A DNA stretch of 10,519 nt from Promethearchaeota archaeon (GCA_030615145.1 JAUWZT010000125.1:1-10519), one strand, 5' to 3'. Shown: positions 1 to 6,803, counted from the stretch's first letter. The notes: generated from the letters alone by a model not told the origin. Program-made: numbers and translations.

Positions 1-1
1 G

Positions 2-1228
2 ATGTTGGAATTTAAAATTAACGCTTTTATTACGCTTAAACTGGAGGATGGCAAAACTAACATTTACGTCAGCGGAGAAGAATTTATTCAGTGCAAGTAC
101 TTATTGATGAACGTTCCGGTCCAAGATATTGAGCTATACGACGGAATCGATTCCATCGACGAGGCCGCCGAAAAGCTCGACAAATCCTTAGATTTAGGCA
201 ATCCAGATGATTATTACTTTCGAAAAGAAATCCCATCCGAAGTGGAGTTCTGGGGACATTGTAGCAATCTACAAGTGTGGACAGAGCAGGACTACGATAC
301 GCGGTTTATACATAGGAATCTGGCGTTCCCGCTGTTAAAAAAATTAACTGAAGTTGGCGATCCAAAAGCAGAGAAAGTGTTTAAAGACGAAATAGGAAAA
401 CGGTTTGAAAAAGGGCCGGATTCGGTTAGACAATATCTCGCACTGGAGGGATATATGGATTTTTTGAGTAGGGAGGAAATGTGGAGCGTGATGCCTAACC
501 AATCAGAGGTGATGATTCTACGAGCCATTGAAAGAGAAACTGGCGCCGAATTTAAGTTGTGTTCTGACGAAGCTGAGGGATTTGTGTGGGGCGATAAGCC
601 AAATCAGCTCGCATTTTCTATAAAAGATGGTTACGTTAAGAAGATCGACTTTTTAAATTTTAATTTTCTTTTGGATTTGAAATGGGAAAAAATTTTTGTT
701 ATATTAGGAAAATTGGCGGCTCTAAAAGAATTGTATTTGTCCCATAATAACCTCAAAATAATTCAGGATGGCATTAGACGCGTGAAAAATCTCATAGTTT
801 TGAAATTGGATCATAACGAGATCGAGGAACTTCCTGAGGCGATTGGCGATTTAGAGGCGTTAAGATGGTTGATTCTTAACGATAACGAGATTAAAAAGTT
901 TCCTGAGTCGATAGGGAACCTTCATTTATTAGAAGAGCTACATGTAAATCGTAATCAATTAATAGAGCTTCCTAATTCTATTGGGAACCTCAAATCTCTC
1001 GTAAAACTATTTCTCAAAAGTAATCGCTTAAAAAACCTTCCAGATGTGATAACTGGGTTGGAAACGCTTCGACAACTTTCTTTAAGCGGTAATTTGTTAT
1101 CTGACCTTCCCAAGGAGATGATCGAAATGAAGTCTCTAAAAGGCATAGGCTTGAAAGACAATAAAATTAACGAGAGTTCACCTGTAATCGCTTCTCTTGA
1201 AAAGAAGGGCGTAATTATAATAATGTAA
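2..1228 (+). CDS. Leucine-rich-repeat protein with Asgard-type N-terminal domain
   Basis: A predicted soluble protein of 408 residues with no signal peptide or membrane segment. The C-terminal half holds about seven LRRs of 23 residues, from about residue 238 to 399. They follow LxxLxLxxNxLxxLPxxIGxLxx, for example LIVLKLDHNEIEELPEAIG at 264-282. The N-terminal part (about 1-225) is not LRR. It contains EFWGHCSNLQVW (82-93), NLAFPLLKKLTEVGDP (106-121) and VFKDEIGKRFEKG (126-138). I associate this block with a large Lokiarchaeal family of LRR proteins; that is recollection, not a search result. LRRs usually serve protein-protein binding, so a scaffold or recognition role is inferred, with no known partner. 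The ATG lies at base 2, so a start slightly upstream of the window cannot be excluded. Base use is less AT-biased than in genes further right. The gene converges with an unrelated minus-strand gene, leaving nine bases between the stop codons. Confidence 0.88.
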   Translation: MLEFKINAFITLKLEDGKTNIYVSGEEFIQCKYLLMNVPVQDIELYDGIDSIDEAAEKLDKSLDLGNPDDYYFRKEIPSEVEFWGHCSNLQVWTEQDYDTRFIHRNLAFPLLKKLTEVGDPKAEKVFKDEIGKRFEKGPDSVRQYLALEGYMDFLSREEMWSVMPNQSEVMILRAIERETGAEFKLCSDEAEGFVWGDKPNQLAFSIKDGYVKKIDFLNFNFLLDLKWEKIFVILGKLAALKELYLSHNNLKIIQDGIRRVKNLIVLKLDHNEIEELPEAIGDLEALRWLILNDNEIKKFPESIGNLHLLEELHVNRNQLIELPNSIGNLKSLVKLFLKSNRLKNLPDVITGLETLRQLSLSGNLLSDLPKEMIEMKSLKGIGLKDNKINESSPVIASLEKKGVIIIM

Positions 1229-1237
1229 GAAAAAAAA
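1229..1237 (-). terminator. Oligo-T terminator of the 1238-1987 gene
   Basis: Directly after the minus-strand stop codon the transcribed strand gives a run of eight T residues (plus-strand A-run 1230-1237). Archaeal RNA polymerase often terminates at such U-tracts without a hairpin. It lies in the nine bases between the two convergent genes. Confidence 0.5.
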
Positions 1238-1987
1238 TTAGAAATAAAAAGCAACGTCGTCCACATTAGTAAATAAAATTCTCCTGACTATCTCGTAGAA
1301 CTTGTTAGGATCTTCAAGCTTCTGGACGGTCAAGGTGTGGTGGCTTGAAAGAATCTCGTTCCATTTTAAATAGAAATAAGACCTTTTATAAATGGCTTCG
1401 CTGCCACCAACCCATCTCATTCCGGCAACTGGAGGACCCGGTGGGCGACCCGTACTACGACCAATCATTTGACTGGGCAGTAAACTACCTGGCATACCAA
1501 ACGCAAACATACACTGGTCGTTTCTCAATCCATCATAATCAGGCTCTCTAACGATAAACGCAGCAGGGCGCACCAGTAGGTTCCCTAATAAAATCGGAAT
1601 CATCTCAACAAACTTATTTACGGAATTCAGATCGTTTAAATCGAGCAAAAATCCTATGTTCTTCGGTTTATCGATATGGAAATACCACTCGTTTAAATTA
1701 GTATCTCTAGGTGGGAGGTATTTATTATTTTCGGGTGTTACGCCGTATCCACCTATATATGCATTGAAAGGATATAGGATTATTCTTTTATTTACAGCGC
1801 TTTCTGCTAATTCAAAAATAAAACTTAAAGTGTCCATAATGAAATCTTGCATATATCTTAAATCAGATTCAATCGTATCGATAGGAGCTGCTAGTGAATA
1901 GAGGGAAGAAGCAAATTTAGCCCAATCGTCCTTGAAATAGTGGCGAAAATCAGATGGCGAAAGGATAATAATATTTATTATACACAA
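1238..1987 (-). CDS. Uncharacterised protein, about 249 residues, start uncertain
   Basis: I do not recognise this protein. The frame is long, its composition is protein-like and it does not look low-complexity, so it is probably a real gene. Visible features are an N-terminal helical part (SDFRHYFKDDWAKFASSL), a hydrophobic stretch MDTLSFIFELAESAV near residue 51, a strand-rich middle (NKRIILYPFNAYIGGYG), and a Gly/Pro-rich loop GRSTGRPPGPPVAGMRWVGG near 178-197. The chain ends ILFTNVDDVAFYF. There is no zinc-binding cysteine cluster, signal peptide or clear membrane helix. The start is a problem. The extent given uses a TTG without a Shine-Dalgarno site; the frame stays open upstream to about 2045 with no ATG, and the first in-frame ATG is residue 46 (about 1852). 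The true protein may be shorter, or the 5' end may have been altered. An A-tract on the plus strand just past its stop would give an oligo-U terminator. Confidence 0.68.
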   Translation of the reverse strand: MCIINIIILSPSDFRHYFKDDWAKFASSLYSLAAPIDTIESDLRYMQDFIMDTLSFIFELAESAVNKRIILYPFNAYIGGYGVTPENNKYLPPRDTNLNEWYFHIDKPKNIGFLLDLNDLNSVNKFVEMIPILLGNLLVRPAAFIVREPDYDGLRNDQCMFAFGMPGSLLPSQMIGRSTGRPPGPPVAGMRWVGGSEAIYKRSYFYLKWNEILSSHHTLTVQKLEDPNKFYEIVRRILFTNVDDVAFYF

Positions 1988-2041
1988 GCGAAAATTAGTA
2001 TATCGATAGCAATTTTCTACAAATGTAGAAATATTACAGAG

Positions 2042-2230
2042 ATGTTAAAAAAGAGCAATATTCCCTTAAGAGAATTAGACAACATGATTTCAGTCCTTGA
2101 AATTAAGATCGAAGCAGATATAGAGAGAATAATGGAACACATCGAAGCTCATTACGATTGGTGTACTAATTGTAACTCTTATTTTGAGGGTTATAATGGC
2201 TTAAAGAAAAACGCTAAACTGTTTGGCTAG
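2042..2230 (+). CDS. Possible small protein (62 residues) with one CxxC
   Basis: A short frame starting MLKKSNIPLRELDNMISVLE, followed by an acidic amphipathic stretch (EADIERIMEHIEAHYDW) and a CTNC motif at about residues 41-44. The charged helix and CxxC give it a protein-like look, but there is only one cysteine pair, so a zinc site would need a second chain. An in-frame ATG at 1940 would add 34 residues, but it lies antisense inside the neighbouring gene and is less likely. No clear ribosome binding site precedes 2042. The 3' end overlaps the convergent PadR gene by 17 bases. No function can be assigned, and it may be a chance ORF. Confidence 0.38.
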   Translation: MLKKSNIPLRELDNMISVLEIKIEADIERIMEHIEAHYDWCTNCNSYFEGYNGLKKNAKLFG

Positions 2231-2813
2231 TCCCACAGAAAGGGCAGTAAGCCACTTTCCTACCGATTTCAATACCACAATTATTACACTTTGCCTTAAA
2301 CCTAAGAGTTGAGGGAATACTTTCTTTTATCCTTTCGAAAGACTCGTTTAAGGTTGTTTGCACTTCATCGATGATTTCTTTCCTTGCTTGTTTAGGATGC
2401 GATTTCACATAGATGGAAGCTAATTCTATGATAAAGTTCTCCAAAAACTTAAGTTGGTCATAGAAATTTTTATTCACCTTCAGTTTTAAAATCTCTTCGC
2501 CCGCGTTAGTTAATGAGTATATCTTTCGGATTGGTCCAATTGGACTTTTAACCATTTTAAAGTTTAAGAAGCCATTTCGCTGTAATTTTGACAAAATTGG
2601 GTAGACAGTACCAGACTTAGCCTTCCAGGTTCCAGCAAAGTGTTTATTTAACGTTTGGATAATATCATAGCCTGAGAGGGCGTTGCTATTGAAAATTACT
2701 TCGAGTATAGTGAATTCGAGAGGAGTTAGCTTATTTTTTTTAATTTTTTTAAAAATTTCTTGTTTGATTTTAGATCTCACGTCTTCAAGATCCAAGAATT
2801 TTCCCAGCCACAT
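2214..2813 (-). CDS. PadR-family transcriptional regulator with C-terminal zinc ribbon
   Basis: A winged-helix DNA-binding protein of 199 residues. PadR signatures are TPLEFTILEVIF (30-41), SGYDIIQTLNKHF (47-59), the recognition region SGTVYPILSKLQRNGFL (67-83) and the wing RKIYSLTNAGEEILK (96-110). A helical dimerisation region follows (about 113-170). The C-terminus holds CNNCG (176-180) and CPFCG (190-194), a CxxC-x10-CxxC zinc ribbon not found in the classic PadR domain. PadR proteins usually repress nearby genes as dimers, often in response to small hydrophobic ligands or stress. The ligand here is unknown. The gene is second in an operon behind a duplicated 2TM membrane protein, with an 18-base gap and a very strong Shine-Dalgarno site that fixes the start. 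Autoregulation through repeats upstream of the operon is inferred. A weak T-rich stretch follows the gene. Confidence 0.9.
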   Translation of the reverse strand: MWLGKFLDLEDVRSKIKQEIFKKIKKNKLTPLEFTILEVIFNSNALSGYDIIQTLNKHFAGTWKAKSGTVYPILSKLQRNGFLNFKMVKSPIGPIRKIYSLTNAGEEILKLKVNKNFYDQLKFLENFIIELASIYVKSHPKQARKEIIDEVQTTLNESFERIKESIPSTLRFKAKCNNCGIEIGRKVAYCPFCGTSQTV

Positions 2814-2820
2814 TTTAATT

Positions 2821-2830
2821 TACCTCCTCA
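2821..2830 (-). promoter_or_regulatory. Strong Shine-Dalgarno site for the PadR gene
   Basis: The minus strand reads TGAGGAGGTA, seven bases before the ATG at 2813. It is a near-perfect match to the archaeal 16S rRNA 3' end, lies in the 18-base gap after the membrane-protein gene, and fixes the regulator's start. Confidence 0.85.
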
Positions 2831-2831
2831 A

Positions 2832-3347
2832 CTATTCCTTTTTTACTCGATTTTGCATTTTTTCCATTTCTTTTTCAACGGCACGTTCCCTTCTTGACTT
2901 CAACACACCTTGTTCATCAATCGAAGGACGATGATAGACATAATATGTAACTAAGTGAATTACTAATCCTGTGCCCCAGGGAATGCCGGAAAAAATTACC
3001 CAATAATACTGATGTATAAAGAAATAATTAATTACAAATAAAAACAACATTACGAATATGTATGCTACTGAATGAAAAATTGCGCCTCTCTTTGCCAACG
3101 GATGTACTCCTCTTGCATATACTATATAAGATGTGATGTGCTCAGCAACGCCAATAAGCCATCCAAAGATAGGAAATAACACCCACCAAAACATTGGCGT
3201 AAAAACCAAGTTTATAATGCTAAGAAAAATACAAACTGTAATGTATACGCTTATGTGTATTTTTACTGACATTTTAAAATTTACTTTCCGGAGGGCTATA
3301 CGACGAAGGTTCTCCTCTGAAAAACCGTTATATTTATGTTCATTCAT
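2832..3347 (-). CDS. Tandem 2TM-domain membrane protein
   Basis: A membrane protein of 171 residues with four predicted transmembrane helices in two pairs. Residues 31-80 and 92-141 align over 50 positions without a gap and share about 19 identities, including H1, Y5, I15-N16, W25-V26, W33, G36, H40 and V46-Y47 of each unit. This marks an internal duplication of the 2TM domain (the small domain also found fused to histidine kinases and LytTR regulators). The cytoplasmic C-terminus is a charged helix, SRRERAVEKEMEKMQNRVKK. The N-terminal part is basic (RRIALRKVNFK), which fits membrane topology. The gene is first in an operon with the PadR regulator, so it may sense or transmit a membrane signal, or be the regulated effector. 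That link is inferred. There is no Shine-Dalgarno site. A TATA-like box about 24 bases before the ATG suggests a leaderless transcript. Confidence 0.85.
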   Translation of the reverse strand: MNEHKYNGFSEENLRRIALRKVNFKMSVKIHISVYITVCIFLSIINLVFTPMFWWVLFPIFGWLIGVAEHITSYIVYARGVHPLAKRGAIFHSVAYIFVMLFLFVINYFFIHQYYWVIFSGIPWGTGLVIHLVTYYVYHRPSIDEQGVLKSRRERAVEKEMEKMQNRVKKE

Positions 3348-3365
3348 ATTTTTTGTTCACTTCAC

Positions 3366-3375
3366 TTTAAATTTA
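3366..3375 (-). promoter_or_regulatory. TATA box of the 2TM-PadR operon
   Basis: The minus strand reads TAAATTTAAA, centred about 24 bases before the ATG at 3347. That is the distance expected when transcription starts at or next to the start codon. The start lacks a ribosome binding site, which supports a leaderless mRNA. Confidence 0.55.
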
Positions 3376-3425
3376 GCTTAATTCTATTTTAAATTAATAT
3401 TTTTTAATTCTAAATAATATAAAGA

Positions 3426-3546
3426 AATAATCATTTATAAATCTATGTAGATTTGACAATAATCATTTGTTATAGAACAATAATCGTTTGTTAAAAAAAC
3501 TTAGTCGAATAAAAAAAATTATCAAGATGATTATCAAGATGATTAA
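3426..3546. repeat. Cluster of ATAATCAT-type short repeats, possible operator
   Basis: The core ATAATCAT occurs at 3427-3434 and 3459-3466, with ATAATCGT at 3480-3487. The last two lie in a 17-base direct repeat, ACAATAATCRTTTGTTA, at 3456-3472 and 3477-3493 (21-base period). The inverted core ATGATTAT is at 3527-3534, with a near copy at 3539-3546, both inside a tandem 12-base repeat (attatcaagatg at 3518-3529 and 3530-3541). The direct-core spacings of 32 and 21 bases are close to whole helical turns. The cluster sits upstream of the 2TM-PadR operon and also upstream of the PAP2 gene. An operator role is inferred. The rest of the 3348-3783 intergenic region is very AT-rich, with no convincing gene. 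Confidence 0.5.
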
Positions 3547-3732
3547 AATTCGATTATATCTAATATTTAATAAAATTCATTTCTAATAATTACGCTTTTC
3601 CACTTTATTAATTTCAAGAAGTAAAGAATATTTAGACTAATTCACTTATAATTTTTAGAATAAACAAACCAAAAATTGATATATTATTGACATATTATTA
3701 AACATATTAAACTGGTTTTTAGTTGGAAAATC

Positions 3733-3740
3733 TTTTAATA
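3733..3740 (+). promoter_or_regulatory. Candidate TATA box of the PAP2 gene
   Basis: TTTTAATA follows an A-rich stretch (GGAAAATC), about 44-51 bases before the ATG at 3784. This would place the transcript start near 3762 and leave a leader of about 20 bases. The start codon has no clear Shine-Dalgarno site. In such AT-rich DNA other choices are possible. Confidence 0.33.
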
Positions 3741-3783
3741 CTTGGAAAAACACTAAATCTCAATTCATTATTTAATAGCGAAT

Positions 3784-4437
3784 ATGCCAATATTATCCGA
3801 CTACTTAGATAGAATAGAGCATTGGGACCATCGAATGTTCCTTAGTTTATATAAGAGCGATTTTTCTAAGCGAACAAAACAATTTGCTAATTTTTTTAGC
3901 TTTTTTGGGGGTTTATACTTTTGGGGTTTGATGTGGATAATATGGTTCATCTACGGCTTCTTCACAAAAGATTATTATCTCTTAGTACTGTTCACAGGAG
4001 CGTTTAATCAGTCTGTCATCATTCACGTTCTCATTCGCTATGGAATTGTGAGAAGAAATAGACCTTATATCAAGCTTAAGACAGAAGGAGTCAAGCAACA
4101 CGACGATTTTATTAGGATCCCATATATTATGTCAGAAGCAGAAGCAAAATCTTTTCCAAGCGGTCACGTTACGTTCTTCCTTCTATTTGGAATTGTTTTT
4201 GCTTTTTATTTTAATAGTTGGATCATTTTTTTGATATTTTTAGGATTAGACGTAGTGATGGCCTTTTCGCGCCTGATTTTAGGAGTCCATTTTCCAAGCG
4301 ATGTGATTTTTGGATTTGTATTTGCATTGCTTTACGCACTGTTATACCTTGGACTTACCTACCCCTTTTGGATTGATCTTTATTACTTTCTCGGGCCTAT
4401 AGTATCGCGAATTTTTCTTTTCTGGTTATATATATAA
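3784..4437 (+). CDS. PAP2-family membrane phosphatase
   Basis: An integral membrane protein of 217 residues with about five or six hydrophobic helices. PAP2 enzymes hydrolyse lipid phosphates or pyrophosphates, such as phosphatidate-like or polyprenyl pyrophosphate substrates, through a phospho-histidine. Motif 2 is PSGH (125-128, His128). Motif 3 is SRLILGVHFPSD (162-173), matching SRxxxxxHxxxD with nucleophile His169 and Asp173. Motif 1 is atypical. RNRP ends at Pro94, but the basic residue expected seven before Arg93 is Tyr86, and the nearest upstream base, Arg85, is one position early. The active site should face the outside of the membrane. In archaea a role in recycling polyprenyl pyrophosphate or in lipid turnover is plausible, but the substrate cannot be read from sequence. 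The gene is monocistronic, diverges from the 2TM-PadR operon and converges on a nitroreductase. Confidence 0.9.
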   Translation: MPILSDYLDRIEHWDHRMFLSLYKSDFSKRTKQFANFFSFFGGLYFWGLMWIIWFIYGFFTKDYYLLVLFTGAFNQSVIIHVLIRYGIVRRNRPYIKLKTEGVKQHDDFIRIPYIMSEAEAKSFPSGHVTFFLLFGIVFAFYFNSWIIFLIFLGLDVVMAFSRLILGVHFPSDVIFGFVFALLYALLYLGLTYPFWIDLYYFLGPIVSRIFLFWLYI

Positions 4438-4453
4438 ATTACAAGCAAAGAAA

Positions 4454-4483
4454 TTTTTTAATAAAAACAATTTTTTATTTTTT
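4454..4483 (+). terminator. T-rich terminator after the PAP2 gene
   Basis: Three six-T tracts (4454-4459, 4471-4476 and 4478-4483) lie between the convergent PAP2 and nitroreductase genes. They fit archaeal U-tract termination of the plus-strand gene. The shorter A-runs between them may serve the minus-strand gene. Confidence 0.55.
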
Positions 4484-4495
4484 AATGAAATTTTA

Positions 4496-5026
4496 TTAAA
4501 ACCAATCTATAAATTCGTCTATCGCTCTTCTTTCTCTTCCTTCTTTGCTTTTTTCTAAAGCGTCGTCAATTAGTCCCACAGTAATTACGCCCATTAATTC
4601 GTATTTTTCAGTCGATAGTTTGAAAATTTCATTAATTTTTTCCTTATTTTTTAAGATTTCGCCGATCCAAACCGCTCCTAATCCCTTGGCGTGGACACAT
4701 AAAAGCATGTTTTGAATAAAAGCTCCCATCGCTAAAACATCCTTTACCCGATCGTAACCTCTTTCTAAGTCTAAGAAGACAACGAAATTAAGATAAGCGC
4801 TTTCAATAATTCCTCCGTACTTCGATTGTTCTGCAATCATACGCTTAACAGTGGGATGTGAGACAATACAAACCTTCCAAGGCTGGCTATTTTGACCAGA
4901 AGGCGCCCATCGACCACAATCTAATATCTCTCTTATCGTATCGTTATCAATTTTCTTATAAATAAAATTTCTGACGGATTTTCGCGATTTAATTAGTTCC
5001 AACAAATTGTTTGTTTTTGATTCCAT
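4496..5026 (-). CDS. Nitroreductase-family FMN protein
   Basis: A compact flavoprotein of 176 residues, typical of short archaeal nitroreductases. FMN-binding features are SRKSVRNF (14-21), with basic residues for the phosphate; the loop RWAPSGQNSQPW (39-50); GAFIQNMLL (101-109); and GLGAVWIGEI (115-124). The C-terminus VGLIDDALEKSKEGRERRAIDEFIDW has the usual family layout. The protein should act as a cytoplasmic homodimer, with FMN at the interface and NAD(P)H as likely donor. The physiological substrate of this subgroup cannot be told from sequence; it could reduce quinones, nitro compounds or another oxidant. It stands alone, divergent from the alpha-glucosidase with a short shared promoter region. 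A TATA box 28 bases before the ATG indicates a leaderless mRNA. Confidence 0.9.
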   Translation of the reverse strand: MESKTNNLLELIKSRKSVRNFIYKKIDNDTIREILDCGRWAPSGQNSQPWKVCIVSHPTVKRMIAEQSKYGGIIESAYLNFVVFLDLERGYDRVKDVLAMGAFIQNMLLCVHAKGLGAVWIGEILKNKEKINEIFKLSTEKYELMGVITVGLIDDALEKSKEGRERRAIDEFIDWF

Positions 5027-5050
5027 ATTTTAAAATTTGTGTAATAAAGA

Positions 5051-5058
5051 AATTTATA
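5051..5058 (-). promoter_or_regulatory. TATA box of the nitroreductase gene
   Basis: The minus strand reads CAAAAG then TATAAATT, centred about 28 bases before the ATG at 5026. This is a textbook archaeal BRE/TATA arrangement for a leaderless transcript. The same AAAAGTATAAAT string occurs on the other strand for the alpha-glucosidase. Confidence 0.65.
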
Positions 5059-5100
5059 CTTTTGCTTAAATATTGTATGAAACAATCAAATTAAAAAAAG

Positions 5101-5107
5101 TATAAAT
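5101..5107 (+). promoter_or_regulatory. TATA box of the alpha-glucosidase gene
   Basis: TATAAAT follows an AAAAAAAG run and is centred about 26 bases before the ATG at 5130. It overlaps the alternative ATG at 5106, so it argues that 5130 is the true, leaderless start. Confidence 0.55.
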
Positions 5108-5129
5108 GATTTTACAATTTGATTTTAAT

Positions 5130-6803
5130 ATGTCTGAATGGAAGTATAAATGGTGGCAAAAAACTACAGTATATCAAGTCTACCCTCGATCGTTTAAAGA
5201 TAGTACTGGTAATGGTATTGGAGATTTACAGGGGATAATTTCAAAATTAGATTATTTAGAAGAGTTAGGTGTAGAAACCATATGGTTTAGCCCCTTTTTT
5301 GATTCCCCTCAACAAGATCACGGTTATGACGTTAGAGATTTTCGTGATATCGCACCGGAATATGGGACATTAAAAGATTTTGATCAACTCCTAAAGGAAA
5401 TGCATGATAGAAACATGAAAATGGTTTTGGATTTCGTTCTTAATCATACATCTATTGATCATCCATGGTTCATTGAATCTGCTTCAAGTAGGGACAATCC
5501 AAAGCGTAATTGGTACATATGGCGTGATGGAAAAAAATCTGGTGGTAAGAAGCCACCAAACAATTGGACCACAATGACTGGAGGTTGTGCTTGGTTATAT
5601 TACGAAAACACTGATCAATGGGTTTATTTCCACTTTTTGCCGAGCATGATTGATTTAAATTATCGAAATCCTGAAGTAAAGGAGGAAATGTTTAACACGA
5701 TGCGTTTTTGGTTAGATAAAGGAGTTGATGGATTTCGATTAGACATTCTTCATGCAATTTATGAAGATGAACAATTAACAAATGATAAATTTAGTTGGAC
5801 AATCATTCCTTCGGACAAAAAAGTGGATATGCTTTTTCATAAGCACAAATACGATTTAAACCTACCTGAAACCTTTGATTTTGCTCTGGAATTAAGAGAA
5901 GTAATGGACGAGTATGAACCTGAAAGATTTCTTGTAGGTGAGGTTTTTGGTTCCACTGAGGAGATTAAAAAGTATTATGGGCCTAATAACAATGGATTGC
6001 ACATGTGTTTTTTATTCGAGTTTGCTTCAACAACGTTTGACCCAAAAAAATATGTAAGCTTAATTTCAAGGATTGAAAAAGCATTGCCATTTCCAGCTAC
6101 TCCTACTTTTGTTTATGGAAACCATGATATAGATCGTTACATATCTCTTTTAAAAAATAATTTTTATAAAGCAAAAATTCTTGCAACTATGCAATTAACC
6201 TTAAGAGGCGTTCCATTTATTTATTATGGGGAAGAGATTGGGATGCCCAATGTTAGGTTCAAGCTAAAAACTAGTGAGGATCCAATTGGACGTAAATTTT
6301 CATGGTTTCCAGTGCCGCAATTAAGTAGGTTACTTGGTTTTTCTTTGACTCGAGATCGATGTAGAACTCCAATGCAGTGGAACAATGAAAAAAATGCAGG
6401 ATTCTCATCTAATATCGAAATCGAACCTTGGTTAAAAGTTTCAGATACTTTCGAGAAAATAAATGTTGAAAAAGAACAAAAAAATCCTGCTTCACTGTTA
6501 AATTGCTATAAAAGACTATTAAGAGTTAGAAAAGAAAATATAGCATTACAAGAAGGTGAATTGCAGCTTATTGAACATGAGAAATTGGAAAAGAATTGTA
6601 TTTCTTATACTAGAAGCCATAAAGCTCAAAAAATCTTTATAAATTTAAATTTTAACAATAAAGAATTATTATTACAAACTCATATAGAAAAACCAGAACT
6701 TTTATTCTCAACATTATCGAATAGAAAAGCTTTAGATACTGAAGCGTATAATGGAAATATTAAATTAACTCCTTTCGAAGGTATAATTTTTAAAAAAAAA
6801 TAA
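5130..6803 (+). CDS. GH13 family alpha-glucosidase
   Basis: A glycoside hydrolase of 557 residues, normal for the alpha-glucosidase / oligo-1,6-glucosidase branch of GH13. It has no signal peptide, so it should act in the cytoplasm on short alpha-glucans such as maltose- or isomaltose-type sugars. The (beta/alpha)8 barrel carries the conserved regions: HGYDVRDF (64-71), DFVLNH (101-106), GFRLDILH (201-208) with nucleophile Asp205, VGEVFG (269-274) with acid/base Glu271, and YGNHDIDR (329-336) with Asp333. A DSTGNGIGD loop (24-32) resembles the calcium site of this group. RTPMQWNNEKNAGFS (412-426) is a hallmark of these exo-acting enzymes and of some trehalose synthases. A C-terminal beta domain follows (about 470-557). 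An ATG at 5106 would add eight residues, but it lies inside the TATA box, so 5130 is preferred. Linkage specificity cannot be assigned. Confidence 0.93.
   Translation: MSEWKYKWWQKTTVYQVYPRSFKDSTGNGIGDLQGIISKLDYLEELGVETIWFSPFFDSPQQDHGYDVRDFRDIAPEYGTLKDFDQLLKEMHDRNMKMVLDFVLNHTSIDHPWFIESASSRDNPKRNWYIWRDGKKSGGKKPPNNWTTMTGGCAWLYYENTDQWVYFHFLPSMIDLNYRNPEVKEEMFNTMRFWLDKGVDGFRLDILHAIYEDEQLTNDKFSWTIIPSDKKVDMLFHKHKYDLNLPETFDFALELREVMDEYEPERFLVGEVFGSTEEIKKYYGPNNNGLHMCFLFEFASTTFDPKKYVSLISRIEKALPFPATPTFVYGNHDIDRYISLLKNNFYKAKILATMQLTLRGVPFIYYGEEIGMPNVRFKLKTSEDPIGRKFSWFPVPQLSRLLGFSLTRDRCRTPMQWNNEKNAGFSSNIEIEPWLKVSDTFEKINVEKEQKNPASLLNCYKRLLRVRKENIALQEGELQLIEHEKLEKNCISYTRSHKAQKIFINLNFNNKELLLQTHIEKPELLFSTLSNRKALDTEAYNGNIKLTPFEGIIFKKK

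Noticed and set aside
955..1266. Minus-strand ORF of 103 residues antisense to the LRR repeats
   Set aside because: It is a shadow of the repeated LRR coding pattern, and its hydrophobic, Ser/Arg-rich product shows no family signal.
1345..1901. Plus-strand ORFs of 68 and 81 residues inside the 1238-1987 gene
   Set aside because: They lie antisense to a longer, better frame and have atypical composition without motifs.
3456..3541. Repeat cluster considered as a CRISPR array
   Set aside because: The repeats are only 12-17 bases with 0-4 base spacers, and there are no unique spacers or cas genes.
3527..3586. Short plus-strand ORF (19 residues) in the 3348-3783 intergenic region
   Set aside because: It arises from the 12-base tandem repeat, is very short and has no ribosome binding site.
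3681..3709. Three ATATTA units at 11-12 base spacing upstream of the PAP2 gene
   Set aside because: The units are too short and simple to separate from chance in DNA this AT-rich.
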